Source: Idiomarina sp.
Lineage (GTDB): Bacteria; Pseudomonadota; Gammaproteobacteria; Enterobacterales; Alteromonadaceae
NCBI GenBank assembly: GCA_022565355.1
Contig: JAIUMU010000002.1
Coordinates: 186,001 to 250,000 of the forward strand
Direction of reading: 5' to 3'
DNA: 64,000 bases
The notes beneath the pieces were generated by a model, which was not told the DNA's origin, searched no databases, and saw nothing but the letters and a program-made list of their open reading frames with translations. Positions within the stretch are counted from its first letter, which is position 1. Every line of letters begins with the position of its first letter. Made by a program: the position numbers and the translations under genes. Shown here one piece after another: positions 26,054 through 34,837 of this stretch.

Positions 26054-26977
26054 TTAATTAAACTGCGGTTCTACCCGCAAGCGGAAACTACGTAATTGTT
26101 CATACACGTCTGGGTCTTCCGATATCGGCAAGTTGCCGGCACGTAATACTGCTGCGCGGGCTGAATCACATACTGCCCGATCGCCTTCCCCTACTTGTAC
26201 ATTTGTTACAAATCCATCCCGCGCCATATTAATGGTAAGTACGCAGGATTTACCACGCATACTTGAATCAGTAATCCAGTTCCGCTGAATTGCGCTGCGA
26301 ATCAATGCTTGATAACGCTCTACTTCAGTTAAAACTCGTTGTTGCCGTGCTTGGTTACGTTGCGCTTGTTCTTGCTCTAAACGCTCTTGTAACTGCCGCT
26401 CACGCTCCGCTCGTTCGCGCGCTGCTTGCTCTTGCGCTTGCCGTTCAGCTTCTAAGCGCTCGCGCTCTTCTTGTGCTTTGCGTTCAGCTTCTTGCTGCTG
26501 GCGTAATCGCTCAGCAGCTTCTTCGCGTTGCCGTTCGGCTTCTGCCTGTTCACGCTGTGCCTGCGCGCGCTCACGGCGGGCTTGCTCCGCTGCTTGTTCA
26601 CGCTCCGCAGCCACTTCCCGCGCGCGCTGTTCTTCGCGCTGCCGCCGTTGTTCTGCTTCCCGCGCTCGCCGTTCTATATCCGCAACACGCTGCTGTTCGG
26701 CACGCCGCTCCGCTTCTTGCTGATCGCGAATACGTTGTACTTGCGCCTCTACCGCCGCTTGATCTACCGCTACCGCACGCACAATCTCTTGTGGCGCGGG
26801 GGTAACCTCACTAATACTCGGGCTACTTAATTGCGGTGAATCTTTTGGGGCTGGGGTAAATTCCATACTCACCACCATCGCCCCTACTAACCCTACATGC
26901 AGCAGCACAGAGTAGCCTACTGGTTTCCAAGCTACATTCTTACTCAACTGCGGCATGCTCAAACGTTTCTTCGCCAT
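26054..26977 (-). CDS. tolA: Tol-Pal system protein TolA
   Basis: 307 residues. N-terminal TM helix about 18-37 with the SHLS-type anchor region ([21 protein letters not shown]), a long Glu/Arg/Gln/Ala helical domain about 75-215 (the [15 protein letters not shown]-like repeats give strong antisense ORF shadows), and a C-terminal domain from about 220 ([28 protein letters not shown]) with the Cys pair of TolA-III. Transmits the proton-motive force from TolQR to TolB/Pal. Three bp after tolR. Confidence 0.92.
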   Translation of the reverse strand: MAKKRLSMPQLSKNVAWKPVGYSVLLHVGLVGAMVVSMEFTPAPKDSPQLSSPSISEVTPAPQEIVRAVAVDQAAVEAQVQRIRDQQEAERRAEQQRVADIERRAREAEQRRQREEQRAREVAAEREQAAEQARRERAQAQREQAEAERQREEAAERLRQQQEAERKAQEERERLEAERQAQEQAARERAERERQLQERLEQEQAQRNQARQQRVLTEVERYQALIRSAIQRNWITDSSMRGKSCVLTINMARDGFVTNVQVGEGDRAVCDSARAAVLRAGNLPISEDPDVYEQLRSFRLRVEPQFN

Positions 26978-26980
26978 TAC

Positions 26981-27409
26981 TTACTCCGGCGGCCGAGTCA
27001 TGAGGCCGACACGTTCAGCCCCAGCGCGCTGCAACAATACCATTAGTTGCAGTACCTGGTTATACGAAACGGCGCCATCACCACGCACTACAACTGGCGT
27101 TTCAGGTTCTAATTGCAAGTGTGCTGCCACTAAGGTGGCCACATCGGCAGCCGACATGGCTTGTTCCTGGTCGCCACCAATGTTGATGTAGTAATTCCCC
27201 TCGGCATCTACCGAGGCCACTAACGGCAATTTGCCATCATCGTTAATCGGTTCTGCACTCGCTTGCGGCAAATCTACATCTACCCCTTGGGTAATCAAAG
27301 GTGCAGTTACCATGAAAATAATCAGTAGCACCAACATAACGTCAATGTAGGGCACTACATTAATTTCCGATACCGGCTTTTTGCGCCGCCGCGCAATAAA
27401 GGCTTCCAT
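26981..27409 (-). CDS. tolR: Tol-Pal system protein TolR
   Basis: 142 residues, ExbD/TolR family: one TM helix (VVPYIDVMLVLLIIFMVTAPL, about 19-39) containing the conserved proton-path Asp, and a periplasmic dimerising domain. Forms the stator/channel with TolQ. Two bp after tolQ. Confidence 0.95.
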   Translation of the reverse strand: MEAFIARRRKKPVSEINVVPYIDVMLVLLIIFMVTAPLITQGVDVDLPQASAEPINDDGKLPLVASVDAEGNYYINIGGDQEQAMSAADVATLVAAHLQLEPETPVVVRGDGAVSYNQVLQLMVLLQRAGAERVGLMTRPPE

Positions 27410-27411
27410 AG

Positions 27412-28113
27412 TTAGGCCTCCTGCTCCCGCAACGGTGAAGGTGCAGGTGCTGAAGACACAACTTGGCGCTGCAATATGCCGGTAAATTCTTCAGCGAAGT
27501 TGATGTAGTTACCATCAATTACGCCTACTTGGTTGGCGAATTTGTTATATGCAATAACAGCTGGAATTGCCGCAAACAAACCCATTGCAGTTGCTATCAA
27601 CGCTTCAGCAATCCCGGGGGCTACCATTTGTAAGGTTGCTTGTTGCACGCTACCGAGAGCGATAAAGGCATTCATGATGCCCCATACCGTTCCGAACAGC
27701 CCGATGTATGGGCTGATAGAACCGATAGTAGCTAGCACGGTTAAGTGCTTTTCTAAGCGGTCCATTTCCCGGCTATGGGCAACGCGCATGGCCCGCTGGG
27801 TGCCAGACATTACGCTCAAGTTATCCATATTGCGAACTTGCCGCAAACGCGCAAACTCACGAAAACCACTGTGAAATAAGTGCTCTGAGCCTTTTATTTT
27901 GCCGCCCTTCACAGAAATTTCTTTATACAGTTTTGCGAGGTCAACTCCCGACCAGAAGCGCTCTTCAAATTGGCTTGCTTCGGTTTGTGCCTGATCTAAA
28001 ATTTTGCGGCGTTGGAAGATGAGTGCCCAAGATAAAATCGACATCAAAACCAACAGAATCATTACTGCTTTTACTACTAAGCTGGCTTCTAAAAATAAGC
28101 CAAGAAACGACAT
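27412..28113 (-). CDS. tolQ: Tol-Pal system protein TolQ
   Basis: 233 residues from the ATG at 28113, with GGAAG 5 nt upstream; a GTG four codons earlier is inferior. ExbB/TolQ proton channel with three TM helices (VVKAVMILLVLMSILSWALI; LTVLATIGSISPYIGLFGTVWGIM; APGIAEALIATAMGLFAAIPAVIAY). The Thr/Gly-rich motifs of TM2 and TM3 are intact. Separated from the ybgC stop by one base. Confidence 0.95.
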   Translation of the reverse strand: MSFLGLFLEASLVVKAVMILLVLMSILSWALIFQRRKILDQAQTEASQFEERFWSGVDLAKLYKEISVKGGKIKGSEHLFHSGFREFARLRQVRNMDNLSVMSGTQRAMRVAHSREMDRLEKHLTVLATIGSISPYIGLFGTVWGIMNAFIALGSVQQATLQMVAPGIAEALIATAMGLFAAIPAVIAYNKFANQVGVIDGNYINFAEEFTGILQRQVVSSAPAPSPLREQEA

Positions 28114-28114
28114 A

Positions 28115-28519
28115 TCAGCTTCCACGCCTGATTACCTCTAAAATTTCCGCCGGTATCGCTACCGGTTTCATTGTTGCCAAATTGACGCATGCTGCTTTGA
28201 CTTCAGCAACACACAATAATTCATCGCGCTGATTACTAATTTTTTGCACGAAATCGATTGATGCACGGCCTATCTTTTCTGGTTCTACACTTACTTGCAG
28301 GGCATCATTAAAACGGGCTGGAGCACGTAAATCAAGCCCCACTTTGCGAACTACAAAACCAATCTGCGTAGTAAGCCAAGTATCTTGTTCAACCCCAAGC
28401 GCACGCAGCCATTCGGTGCGCGCTCGCTCACAGTATTTCAGATAGTTCGCGTAATAAACAATGCCACCGGCGTCGGTGTCTTCGTAGTAAATTCGTACGG
28501 GCCAGTAAAATGCTTGCAA
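28115..28519 (-). CDS. ybgC: Tol-Pal-associated acyl-CoA thioesterase YbgC
   Basis: 134-residue hot-dog thioesterase, first gene of the tol-pal operon. Starts with TTG at 28519, with AGGAG 6 nt upstream. The active-site motif YYEDTDAGGIVYYANYLKYCERARTEW (about 11-37) contains the catalytic Asp. E. coli YbgC hydrolyses short- and long-chain acyl-CoAs and interacts with ACP; no direct role in Tol function is established. Confidence 0.93.
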   Translation of the reverse strand: MQAFYWPVRIYYEDTDAGGIVYYANYLKYCERARTEWLRALGVEQDTWLTTQIGFVVRKVGLDLRAPARFNDALQVSVEPEKIGRASIDFVQKISNQRDELLCVAEVKAACVNLATMKPVAIPAEILEVIRRGS

Positions 28520-28746
28520 ACTCTACTCCTAAGCGCGTTGCTTTTATTATTGCTTTTCAGTTCCTGAGTAGCAGGCAAACACTATACCTGAAGAAAAATC
28601 GGAAATGTAGGGATATTGGGGGCTTGAGCATGGTTGATTAGCGTAAATATTAGTTAAATCATCGAATGTGTTCATAAGAGTTTTTCTTATCTATCAAAAA
28701 ACAACCAATCGTTCAGATGCCTTATTTATAGGGCGTTAAATCAACT

Positions 28747-28793
28747 TGTTATGGAATTGTTGCTTGTATTTTAAGCATAACAATTCCATAACA
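28747..28793. repeat. 15-bp inverted repeat with 17-nt spacer
   Basis: TGTTATGGAATTGTT (28747-28761) and its perfect complement AACAATTCCATAACA (28779-28793); inside it GCTT/AAGC can extend the pairing. No T-run, so it is not an ordinary terminator. It ends 39 bp before the -35 box of the candidate small RNA and could be a regulator site or a cruciform. Confidence 0.7.
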
Positions 28794-28831
28794 CATTAAT
28801 TTTTTTAATCCGAAGTGGTAGTTTTTCTCGT

Positions 28832-28859
28832 TTGATACTGGTCTGATATCTCTTATAAT
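28832..28859 (+). promoter_or_regulatory. Near-consensus sigma-70 promoter
   Basis: TTGATA (28832-28837), 16-bp spacer, perfect TATAAT (28854-28859). Start of transcription expected near 28866. No ORF follows; a terminator follows about 65-90 bp later. Confidence 0.7.
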
Positions 28860-28865
28860 ACGCTC

Positions 28866-28958
28866 CGTGTTCAAGGCAAACCCTTGGCAAACGAATTTAA
28901 GTTTTCCTCCTTGTTGTTGTTACAACTTTTGCCCACTCCCCCCGAGTGGGCTTTTTTT
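28866..28958 (+). ncRNA. Candidate small regulatory RNA
   Basis: A ~93-nt transcription unit bounded by a near-consensus promoter and a strong terminator, without a plausible ORF. Predicted layout: a 5' hairpin (CAAGG 28872-28876 / CCTTG 28882-28886), an unpaired A/U-rich stretch with the C/U motif TTTTCCTCCTTGTT (28902-28915), a weak GTTG/CAAC hairpin and the terminator with eight T. The exposed CCTCCTT is an anti-Shine-Dalgarno sequence, typical of Hfq-dependent mRNA-repressing RNAs. It does not match any small RNA I know (not Spot 42, RyhB or 4.5S). Its 3' end faces the antitoxin gene. Confidence 0.5.
28931..28958 (+). terminator. Strong rho-independent terminator (candidate small RNA)
   Basis: Perfect stem GCCCACTC / GAGTGGGC with a CCCC loop, directly followed by eight T. 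No plus-strand protein gene precedes it, so it must end an RNA started at the promoter at 28832-28859. Confidence 0.85.
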
Positions 28959-28970
28959 TGCCTGCTATTC

Positions 28971-29291
28971 TCAAGCAGGCACCACCTCTGCCTGCTTAAC
29001 TTGAACGCTAACCTGCCCACCCTCGTACTGAGGCTTAAAAGTAAAGCCTAAATGATTAAAGCTCTTGAACAAACGCTGGGTGGTTAGATCGTTTATTTTA
29101 CGGTTCATTAGAAGGCTAACTTGCGGCTGTGTCATTCCTAAATGCTTTGCCGCCTCACTCTGTGTCCATTCGTGATCACGTATAATCAAAATCAAAGCTG
29201 TAATCAGATCGGAACGCATTTGTAGGTCAGCAGCTACCTCTGGCTTGTTCTCGCGCCCTACTAAGAATATGTTGTCGCACTTCAGGCTCAT
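28971..29291 (-). CDS. HigA-like XRE-family antitoxin
   Basis: 106 residues from the ATG at 29291 with GGAG 6 nt upstream. Helix-turn-helix of the HTH_37/COG5606 type: RSDLITALILIIRDHEWTQSEAAKHLGMTQPQVSLLMNRKI (about 25-66), with a conserved C-terminal DLTTQRLFKSFNHLGF. Such proteins neutralise the preceding RelE/HigB-type toxin and repress their own operon. Order toxin-then-antitoxin is the HigBA layout. The 63-bp gap to the toxin holds a 9-bp inverted repeat that could be its operator or promoter. Confidence 0.85.
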   Translation of the reverse strand: MSLKCDNIFLVGRENKPEVAADLQMRSDLITALILIIRDHEWTQSEAAKHLGMTQPQVSLLMNRKINDLTTQRLFKSFNHLGFTFKPQYEGGQVSVQVKQAEVVPA

Positions 29292-29318
29292 GTGAATCTC
29301 CACTAAGTATGTATAGTT

Positions 29319-29344
29319 TAATTATATCGATTTCAATATAATTA
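29319..29344. promoter_or_regulatory. Dyad between toxin and antitoxin genes
   Basis: TAATTATAT (29319-29327) and ATATAATTA (29336-29344), a perfect 9-bp inverted repeat with an 8-nt spacer. Its position just upstream of the antitoxin fits an autoregulatory operator or an internal AT-rich promoter giving extra antitoxin. Confidence 0.5.
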
Positions 29345-29354
29345 GCAAGCGTGA

Positions 29355-29735
29355 TCACTTAATTAGCCCCGCTGTCCGCAATTCAGATAACAACTCTTTC
29401 CAGCGGCCAGCCAAAGTATTAAGAGCTTTTTTATCCGAACCAACAGCCGTTTTCGTCCACGAGTGCAGTACATATAATCGATTGCCAAACTTAGCACAGT
29501 ATACAACTCGATAAGCAGGGCTGCCGTTGATGGATAACTGAGTAACCCCTCTCATACCGGAGCCTTTCAGCAGTTTATACGCGACACCTTGCCCTGTTCG
29601 ATACTCATCGGGTGTCAGATCTCCTTGATCACCTGCCACCGCATTCAGCGCATCTGCGAATTCGGTCCTAACGTCATCAGGTAAATCCTTAAATTCTTTT
29701 AAGGATTGAGTATTGATAAACCGAAACTCTTTCAC
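29355..29735 (-). CDS. RelE/HigB-family toxin (phage Gp49-like)
   Basis: 126 residues from a GTG at 29735, preceded by a perfect AAGGAGG 5 nt upstream; the frame stays open into ruvB but has no other site. The Gp49-like/HigB pattern is clear: KEFKDLPDDVRTEFADAL, AYKLLKGSGMRGVTQL, AYRVVYCAKFGNRLYVLHSWTK. Members cleave mRNA at the ribosome. It lies 31 bp after ruvB, so it may be co-transcribed with the ruv operon. The pair splits the otherwise common ruvB-ybgC junction and is the only clearly accessory gene pair in this core block. Confidence 0.85.
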   Translation of the reverse strand: MKEFRFINTQSLKEFKDLPDDVRTEFADALNAVAGDQGDLTPDEYRTGQGVAYKLLKGSGMRGVTQLSINGSPAYRVVYCAKFGNRLYVLHSWTKTAVGSDKKALNTLAGRWKELLSELRTAGLIK

Positions 29736-29766
29736 ATAAACCTCCTTGTTCAATGTGGTTAAACGA

Positions 29767-30786
29767 TTACTCCGGTTTCGTAAGCCCAAAATGTTGGTAG
29801 GCATGTTGTGTAGCAATACGCCCGCGCGGGGTACGCTGCACAAAGCCTTGTTGAATCAGGAAGGGTTCCAGCACATCTTCAATGGTATCTTTTTCTTCAC
29901 CAATGGCAGCAGCTAGGTTTTCTAACCCCACTGGGCCACCCATAAACTTCTCAATAATGGCTTTCAGCAGTTTGCGATCCATATAATCGAAGCCGGCTTT
30001 ATCCACATCAATCATATCGAGTGCGGCAGCAGCAACATCTGCGGTAATTGGGCCGCTTGATTTCACCTGTGCATAATCACGCACGCGGCGCAGTAATCGA
30101 TTGGCAATTCGTGGGGTACCGCGCGAGCGTGTGGCTACTTCAAGCGCACCATTGCCTTCGAGCTGCATGTCTAAAAAGCCGGCCGAGCGCCCCACAATCG
30201 AAGTAAGCTCGGGAATACTGTAGAACTCAAGGCGTTGCACGATACCGAAACGGTCGCGCAGTGGTGAGGTTAATGCGCCAGCACGAGTAGTGGCCCCTAC
30301 CAGCGTGAAAGGCGGTAAATCGAGTTTAATGGAACGCGCAGCTGGCCCCTCGCCAATCATCAGATCAAGCTGATAATCTTCCATGGCCGGATATAGCACT
30401 TCTTCTACAACTGGGCTTAAGCGATGAATTTCATCAATAAACAGTACATCATGAGGCTCGAGGTTGGTAAGCAGCGCGGCTAAATCGCCCGCTTTTTCGA
30501 GTACTGGCCCTGAAGTGGTTTTAATCCCCACGCCCATTTCATTGGCGATAATATTGGCGAGGGTAGTTTTACCAAGGCCCGGCGGCCCAAAAATCAACAC
30601 ATGATCGAGCGCATCGCTACGCCCGCGGGCCGCTTCAATATAAATGCTAAGCTGCTCAACCACATGCTTTTGGCCCGTATAATCCGCAAGCCGTTTTGGC
30701 CGAATAGCGCGATCGATTACCTCATCTTCGCCAGTGGCACTTGGCTGCACGGGGCGGTTTGGCATCATCGAATCGGCTTCTATCAT
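29767..30786 (-). CDS. ruvB: Holliday junction branch migration DNA helicase RuvB
   Basis: 339-residue AAA+ motor that drives branch migration with RuvA. Walker [12 protein letters not shown] (about 66-76), Walker [10 protein letters not shown], sensor 1 GATTRAG, arginine finger region SPLRDRFG, and a C-terminal winged helix ([16 protein letters not shown]). Follows ruvA after 129 bp. Confidence 0.96.
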   Translation of the reverse strand: MIEADSMMPNRPVQPSATGEDEVIDRAIRPKRLADYTGQKHVVEQLSIYIEAARGRSDALDHVLIFGPPGLGKTTLANIIANEMGVGIKTTSGPVLEKAGDLAALLTNLEPHDVLFIDEIHRLSPVVEEVLYPAMEDYQLDLMIGEGPAARSIKLDLPPFTLVGATTRAGALTSPLRDRFGIVQRLEFYSIPELTSIVGRSAGFLDMQLEGNGALEVATRSRGTPRIANRLLRRVRDYAQVKSSGPITADVAAAALDMIDVDKAGFDYMDRKLLKAIIEKFMGGPVGLENLAAAIGEEKDTIEDVLEPFLIQQGFVQRTPRGRIATQHAYQHFGLTKPE

Positions 30787-30915
30787 GATTTCTACCTTGC
30801 TTAATTATTGTTCTCGTTGGGTGGCTCAGTTGCGATTGTTAGCGCTATGCATGCTATAGGCTCAGCTTACAAGTTTGCGCATGTTTGCTAACGCGCATTC
30901 ATATTTTGCACAAGC

Positions 30916-31539
30916 TTACATCATTGCTTTCAATGCAGCACGAATCAGTTCTTCTGCGCTCATACCATCTTGAGCAACTTTCTTCAGTACTTGCTGAGCC
31001 TGGCTATCTTTATAACCCAAACCCACCAATGCGCTCATCGCTTCACTACGCGGGCTGTTCGCCGGCTCTGCGAACACCGGGTTCATGGTTACACCTTTGC
31101 CGTTCGGTAGGCCAGTGTCCATTTCTGCGCCGCGGAAATCTTTTAAGCGATCGCGCATTTCTACTAATAGCCGCTCGGCGGTTTTCTTCCCTACACCGGG
31201 AATTTTCACTAGGGTGCTTAAATCACCTTGCTGCACACTTTGCACAAAATGCTGGGCACTCATGCCCGACATAATCGCCAGTGCCATTTTCGGCCCCACG
31301 CCTTGTGCTTTAATCAATAAGCGGAACAAGGCGCGCTCATCAAGGCTATTAAACCCAAACAATAACTGCGCATCTTCCCGCACTACAAAATGGGTAAACA
31401 AGGTAACTGGCTGGCCTACTTCTGGTAAATCGTAGTAGCAGCTCATAGGCACTTGCACTTCGTAACCTACCCCTTGCACATCAATCAGCAGATCGGGAGC
31501 TAGCTTTGCAAGTAGAATTCCGTGTAATCGGCCAATCAT
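30916..31539 (-). CDS. ruvA: Holliday junction branch migration protein RuvA
   Basis: 207 residues. N-terminal OB domain ([31 protein letters not shown]), two helix-hairpin-helix motifs ([31 protein letters not shown]) and the C-terminal RuvB-binding domain ([20 protein letters not shown]). Nine bp after ruvC. Confidence 0.96.
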   Translation of the reverse strand: MIGRLHGILLAKLAPDLLIDVQGVGYEVQVPMSCYYDLPEVGQPVTLFTHFVVREDAQLLFGFNSLDERALFRLLIKAQGVGPKMALAIMSGMSAQHFVQSVQQGDLSTLVKIPGVGKKTAERLLVEMRDRLKDFRGAEMDTGLPNGKGVTMNPVFAEPANSPRSEAMSALVGLGYKDSQAQQVLKKVAQDGMSAEELIRAALKAMM

Positions 31540-31548
31540 GTGGGTTCC

Positions 31549-32055
31549 CTATTTTCGCTTCACGAGCAGTTGATTGGTATTTAAATGGCAAATCGCTACT
31601 GCTAAAGCATCCGCGGCATCAGCCTGCGGTACTCGAGGTAACTTGAGCATATGCTTTACCATGTGCTGCACTTGTTCTTTCGCTGCGCCGCCCGTGCCTA
31701 CTACTGCTTGTTTAATAGCACGCGCCGCATATTCATATACTGGCAGCTCACACAGCGCCGCCGCAACAATAGCCGCCCCTCGAGCTTGCCCTAGCTTTAA
31801 TGCCGAATCCGGGTTGCGCGATAAGAACACTTGCTCAATGGCAAACTCGGTAGGCTGAAATTGTTGTACTAACTCTTGCACACCATCGTGAATCATTTTT
31901 AAGCGCGTGGCCAATGCAATATCGGTAGAACCGCCCGCTCGGGCAAGTTTAATGCAGCCACTGCCCAAATAGGTAAGCTTACCTGCGTGCAATTGCACCA
32001 CACCGTAGCCAGTTATTCGCGAGCCGGGGTCGATGCCAAGCACGATTCGGGTCAT
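31549..32055 (-). CDS. ruvC: Crossover junction endodeoxyribonuclease RuvC
   Basis: 168-residue Holliday junction resolvase, RNase H-like fold. Catalytic acids are visible in GIDPGSR (Asp about 8), [21 protein letters not shown] (Glu about 67) and [12 protein letters not shown] (two Asp near 138-141). Three bp after yebC. Confidence 0.96.
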   Translation of the reverse strand: MTRIVLGIDPGSRITGYGVVQLHAGKLTYLGSGCIKLARAGGSTDIALATRLKMIHDGVQELVQQFQPTEFAIEQVFLSRNPDSALKLGQARGAAIVAAALCELPVYEYAARAIKQAVVGTGGAAKEQVQHMVKHMLKLPRVPQADAADALAVAICHLNTNQLLVKRK

Positions 32056-32058
32056 TTG

Positions 32059-32811
32059 TTATTCCCAAGCAGATTCAGGTAATTCAGCATTGTGATATAC
32101 ATTTTGCACATCATCGGAATCTTCTAACATATCAATCAATTTTACGACCTGCTGGGCGGCTTCATCATCTACCGCACTGTAAGTATCTGGCACCTGTGTT
32201 ACTTCCGCATTCACCGGGTTGAAACCAGCCCCTCGCATGGCATCTAACACGGCACCGAAATCAGCCGGCGTAGTGTATACATCAAAGCTGCCATCATCGT
32301 TTGCCACGATATCTTCGGCACCTGCTTCAAGTGCAGCTTCCATCAATGCATCTTCTTCCGGTGCCGGTGCTTCTTCAGTAGCGGCAAAACTGAGCACACC
32401 GCGTTTGTTGAACATAAACGCCACGCTACCATCAGTACCCAAATTACCGTTACACTTAGAAAACGCAAACCGCACTTCGGCCACAGTGCGGTTGCGGTTA
32501 TCCGACATACATTCCACCATTACCGCCACACCGCCAGGGCCATAACCTTCGTAAGTAATTTCTTCTACATTATCGCCATCGAGCTGACCAGCGCCGCGCT
32601 TAATAGCGGTATCAATGGTATCGCGCTTCATATTATTGGATAGCGCTTTATCGATGGCCGCACGCAAACGTGGGTTACTCTCGGCATCGGCACCACCCTC
32701 GCGAGCAGAAACCGTTATTTCTCGAATTAACTTGGTAAAGATTTTGCCGCGCTTGGCATCTTGCGCAGCTTTACGATGCTTAATATTTGCCCATTTGGAA
32801 TGACCGGCCAT
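32059..32811 (-). CDS. yebC: YebC/TACO1-family protein
   Basis: 250 residues, beginning [23 protein letters not shown], the family signature; also [21 protein letters not shown] and [14 protein letters not shown]. Described as a transcriptional regulator in some bacteria and, more recently, as a factor helping ribosomes through proline stretches. Conserved neighbour of ruvC. Confidence 0.95.
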   Translation of the reverse strand: MAGHSKWANIKHRKAAQDAKRGKIFTKLIREITVSAREGGADAESNPRLRAAIDKALSNNMKRDTIDTAIKRGAGQLDGDNVEEITYEGYGPGGVAVMVECMSDNRNRTVAEVRFAFSKCNGNLGTDGSVAFMFNKRGVLSFAATEEAPAPEEDALMEAALEAGAEDIVANDDGSFDVYTTPADFGAVLDAMRGAGFNPVNAEVTQVPDTYSAVDDEAAQQVVKLIDMLEDSDDVQNVYHNAELPESAWE

Positions 32812-32950
32812 ACATCCTCCTGCATTCGAAGTGGTTACTTACGCTCTGCTAACGGCGCTATTCAGGGCTTGTTACTGAAGCGCTCTGCTAGCCGCAGTTT
32901 GTTCATTGGCCACGCTCACGCGAAATACCGCATGAGCGTGCTGCGCCCTG

Positions 32951-34717
32951 TTATTCTTCTTCGCTTTTAGCCGCTAATGCTACACCGAGTTCCGCAAGCG
33001 CTGCTGGGTTGGCAAAGCCCGGAGCATCGGTAAGTGGACATTGTGCGGTTGTGGTTTTCGGGAAGGCAATCACATCACGAATTGAACTCGCGCCTACCAT
33101 CAGCATTACTAAGCGATCGAGGCCAAATGCCAAACCCGCATGCGGTGGCGCACCATACTTCAAAGCTTCGAGCAGGAAGCCGAATTTCTCTTGCGCTTCC
33201 GCTTCATCGATACCCAAAATGCCGAATACCGCTTGTTGCATGGCGTTATCGTGAATACGTACCGAACCGCCCCCTACTTCACAGCCGTTCAACACCATAT
33301 CGTATGCATTGGATAACGCGGCACCAGGGTTCGCTTTCAGCTCTTCTGCGGTAACACCAATCGGCGCCGTGAACGGGTGGTGCAATGCGAAGTAGCCTTC
33401 ATCGGTTTCTTCAAACATTGGGAAATCAACTACCCATAACGGCTTCCAGCTATCTTCTACCAAGCCAAAATCTGTGCCCAGTTTCAAACGCAACGCACCT
33501 AATGCTTCGGTAACTACGTTATTGCTATCGGCACCAAACAACAAAATATCGCCATCAGCGGCATCAACCCGCGCGAGCAACTCATTTACCACAGCTTCTG
33601 GGAAGAACTTCAGTACTGGCGATTGCAGCCCTTCTAGGCCTTTTGCTCGCTCATTCACTTTCATCCATGCCAAGCCTTTGGCGCCATAAATACCCACAAA
33701 ATTGGTGTATTCATCAATTTGTTTACGGCTTAAGCTCGCACCACCTGGCACTTTAATTACCGCTACGCGGCCCTTGGCATCATTGGCAGGCCCTGAGAAT
33801 ACTTTGAATTCGATATCTTTTACCAAATCCGCTATATCCACCAGCTCAAGTGGGTTACGCAAATCCGGCTTATCACTCCCGTAACGGCGCATTGCTTCGC
33901 TGTACGGCATAATGGGGAAATCGCCTAAATCAACGCTGAGCATTTCGGTAAATAATTTGCGTACCATATCTTCGGTAAGCGCTCGCACTTGCTCGGCACT
34001 CATGAAGGTGGTTTCAATATCGATCTGAGTAAATTCTGGTTGCCGATCGGCACGTAAATCTTCATCGCGGAAGCATTTCACGATTTGATAATAACGATCA
34101 AAGCCCGACATCATCAGCAACTGCTTAAAGAGCTGCGGTGATTGCGGCAAAGCAAAAAACTTACCTTTGTGCGTGCGGCTTGGTACCAAATAATCGCGCG
34201 CACCCTCTGGTGTAGCTCGCGTTAGCATTGGCGTTTCGATGTCTAAGAAACCTTCGCTATCCATATAGCGGCGCACGGCGCTGGCTACCCGCGCTCGGAA
34301 CTGAATTTTTTCATTCATATCGGGGCGGCGTAAATCAAGATAACGATAGCGCAAGCGCTGCTCTTCGCTTACTTGCTGATTGTAATCGATAGGCAGCGGC
34401 GCGGAGCGGTTCAGGATTTTCACATCCTTCGCCAACAACTCTACTTTACCCGTAGCCATGCGCTCGTTAATTTGCCCTTCCGGGCGAGCCCGCACTTCAC
34501 CGGTAATTTGTACACAAAATTCCTGCCGTAACTTATTTGCTTCAGCAAACATATCCGCCAAATCGGGATCAAAAACTACTTGCAGCAAGCCAGTGCGATC
34601 GCGCACATCGGCAAAAATCAAACCGCCTAAATCGCGGCGTTTGTGAATCCAACCGGCTACGGTTACTTGATTTTTGAGTTCGTGTTCGTTTACCTGCTCA
34701 CAATAATGACTGCGCAT
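32951..34717 (-). CDS. aspS: Aspartyl-tRNA synthetase
   Basis: 588 residues, class IIb. N-terminal OB anticodon-binding domain ([26 protein letters not shown]), motif 2 [18 protein letters not shown], a GAD insertion domain about 290-410 and motif 3 [12 protein letters not shown]. Bacterial discriminating-type length. Heads the aspS-yebC-ruv block. Confidence 0.96.
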   Translation of the reverse strand: MRSHYCEQVNEHELKNQVTVAGWIHKRRDLGGLIFADVRDRTGLLQVVFDPDLADMFAEANKLRQEFCVQITGEVRARPEGQINERMATGKVELLAKDVKILNRSAPLPIDYNQQVSEEQRLRYRYLDLRRPDMNEKIQFRARVASAVRRYMDSEGFLDIETPMLTRATPEGARDYLVPSRTHKGKFFALPQSPQLFKQLLMMSGFDRYYQIVKCFRDEDLRADRQPEFTQIDIETTFMSAEQVRALTEDMVRKLFTEMLSVDLGDFPIMPYSEAMRRYGSDKPDLRNPLELVDIADLVKDIEFKVFSGPANDAKGRVAVIKVPGGASLSRKQIDEYTNFVGIYGAKGLAWMKVNERAKGLEGLQSPVLKFFPEAVVNELLARVDAADGDILLFGADSNNVVTEALGALRLKLGTDFGLVEDSWKPLWVVDFPMFEETDEGYFALHHPFTAPIGVTAEELKANPGAALSNAYDMVLNGCEVGGGSVRIHDNAMQQAVFGILGIDEAEAQEKFGFLLEALKYGAPPHAGLAFGLDRLVMLMVGASSIRDVIAFPKTTTAQCPLTDAPGFANPAALAELGVALAAKSEEE

Positions 34718-34794
34718 GCTGTTCTGCTTCCGTTTTGGGCGAAATGAATAATTCGAAATAAGGTGTTTAACTAACCGCTAAGTATAAAGGAGAG

Positions 34795-34816
34795 CAGCGG
34801 GTAAAGTCACCCGCTG
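34795..34816. other. Hairpin downstream of the diguanylate cyclase gene
   Basis: CAGCGGGT (34795-34802) and ACCCGCTG (34809-34816), 8-bp perfect stem and 6-nt loop, 21 bp past the stop of the GGDEF gene. There is no T-run on either strand, so it is at best a weak terminator or an mRNA 3' end stabiliser. Confidence 0.45.
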
Positions 34817-34837
34817 TAGTTAGAAACGCGCAGATGT

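Larger units (their letters stand above)
28520..28865. other. Gene-poor gap upstream of ybgC
   Basis: No convincing ORF. It should hold the ybgC-tol promoter (a TATAGT-like hexamer occurs on the minus strand near 28580), a 15-bp inverted repeat at 28747-28793 and, facing the other way, the promoter of the candidate small RNA. Base composition is more AT-rich than the flanking genes. Confidence 0.5.

Noticed and set aside
26290-26805. Long plus-strand ORFs opposite tolA
   Set aside because: They are reverse readings of the Glu/Arg/Ala-rich helical repeat of TolA and have Cys/Ser/Arg or Leu/Ala-only composition.
29736-29843. N-terminal extension of the toxin into ruvB
   Set aside because: It overlaps ruvB coding sequence, and the perfect AAGGAGG sits only in front of the GTG at 29735.
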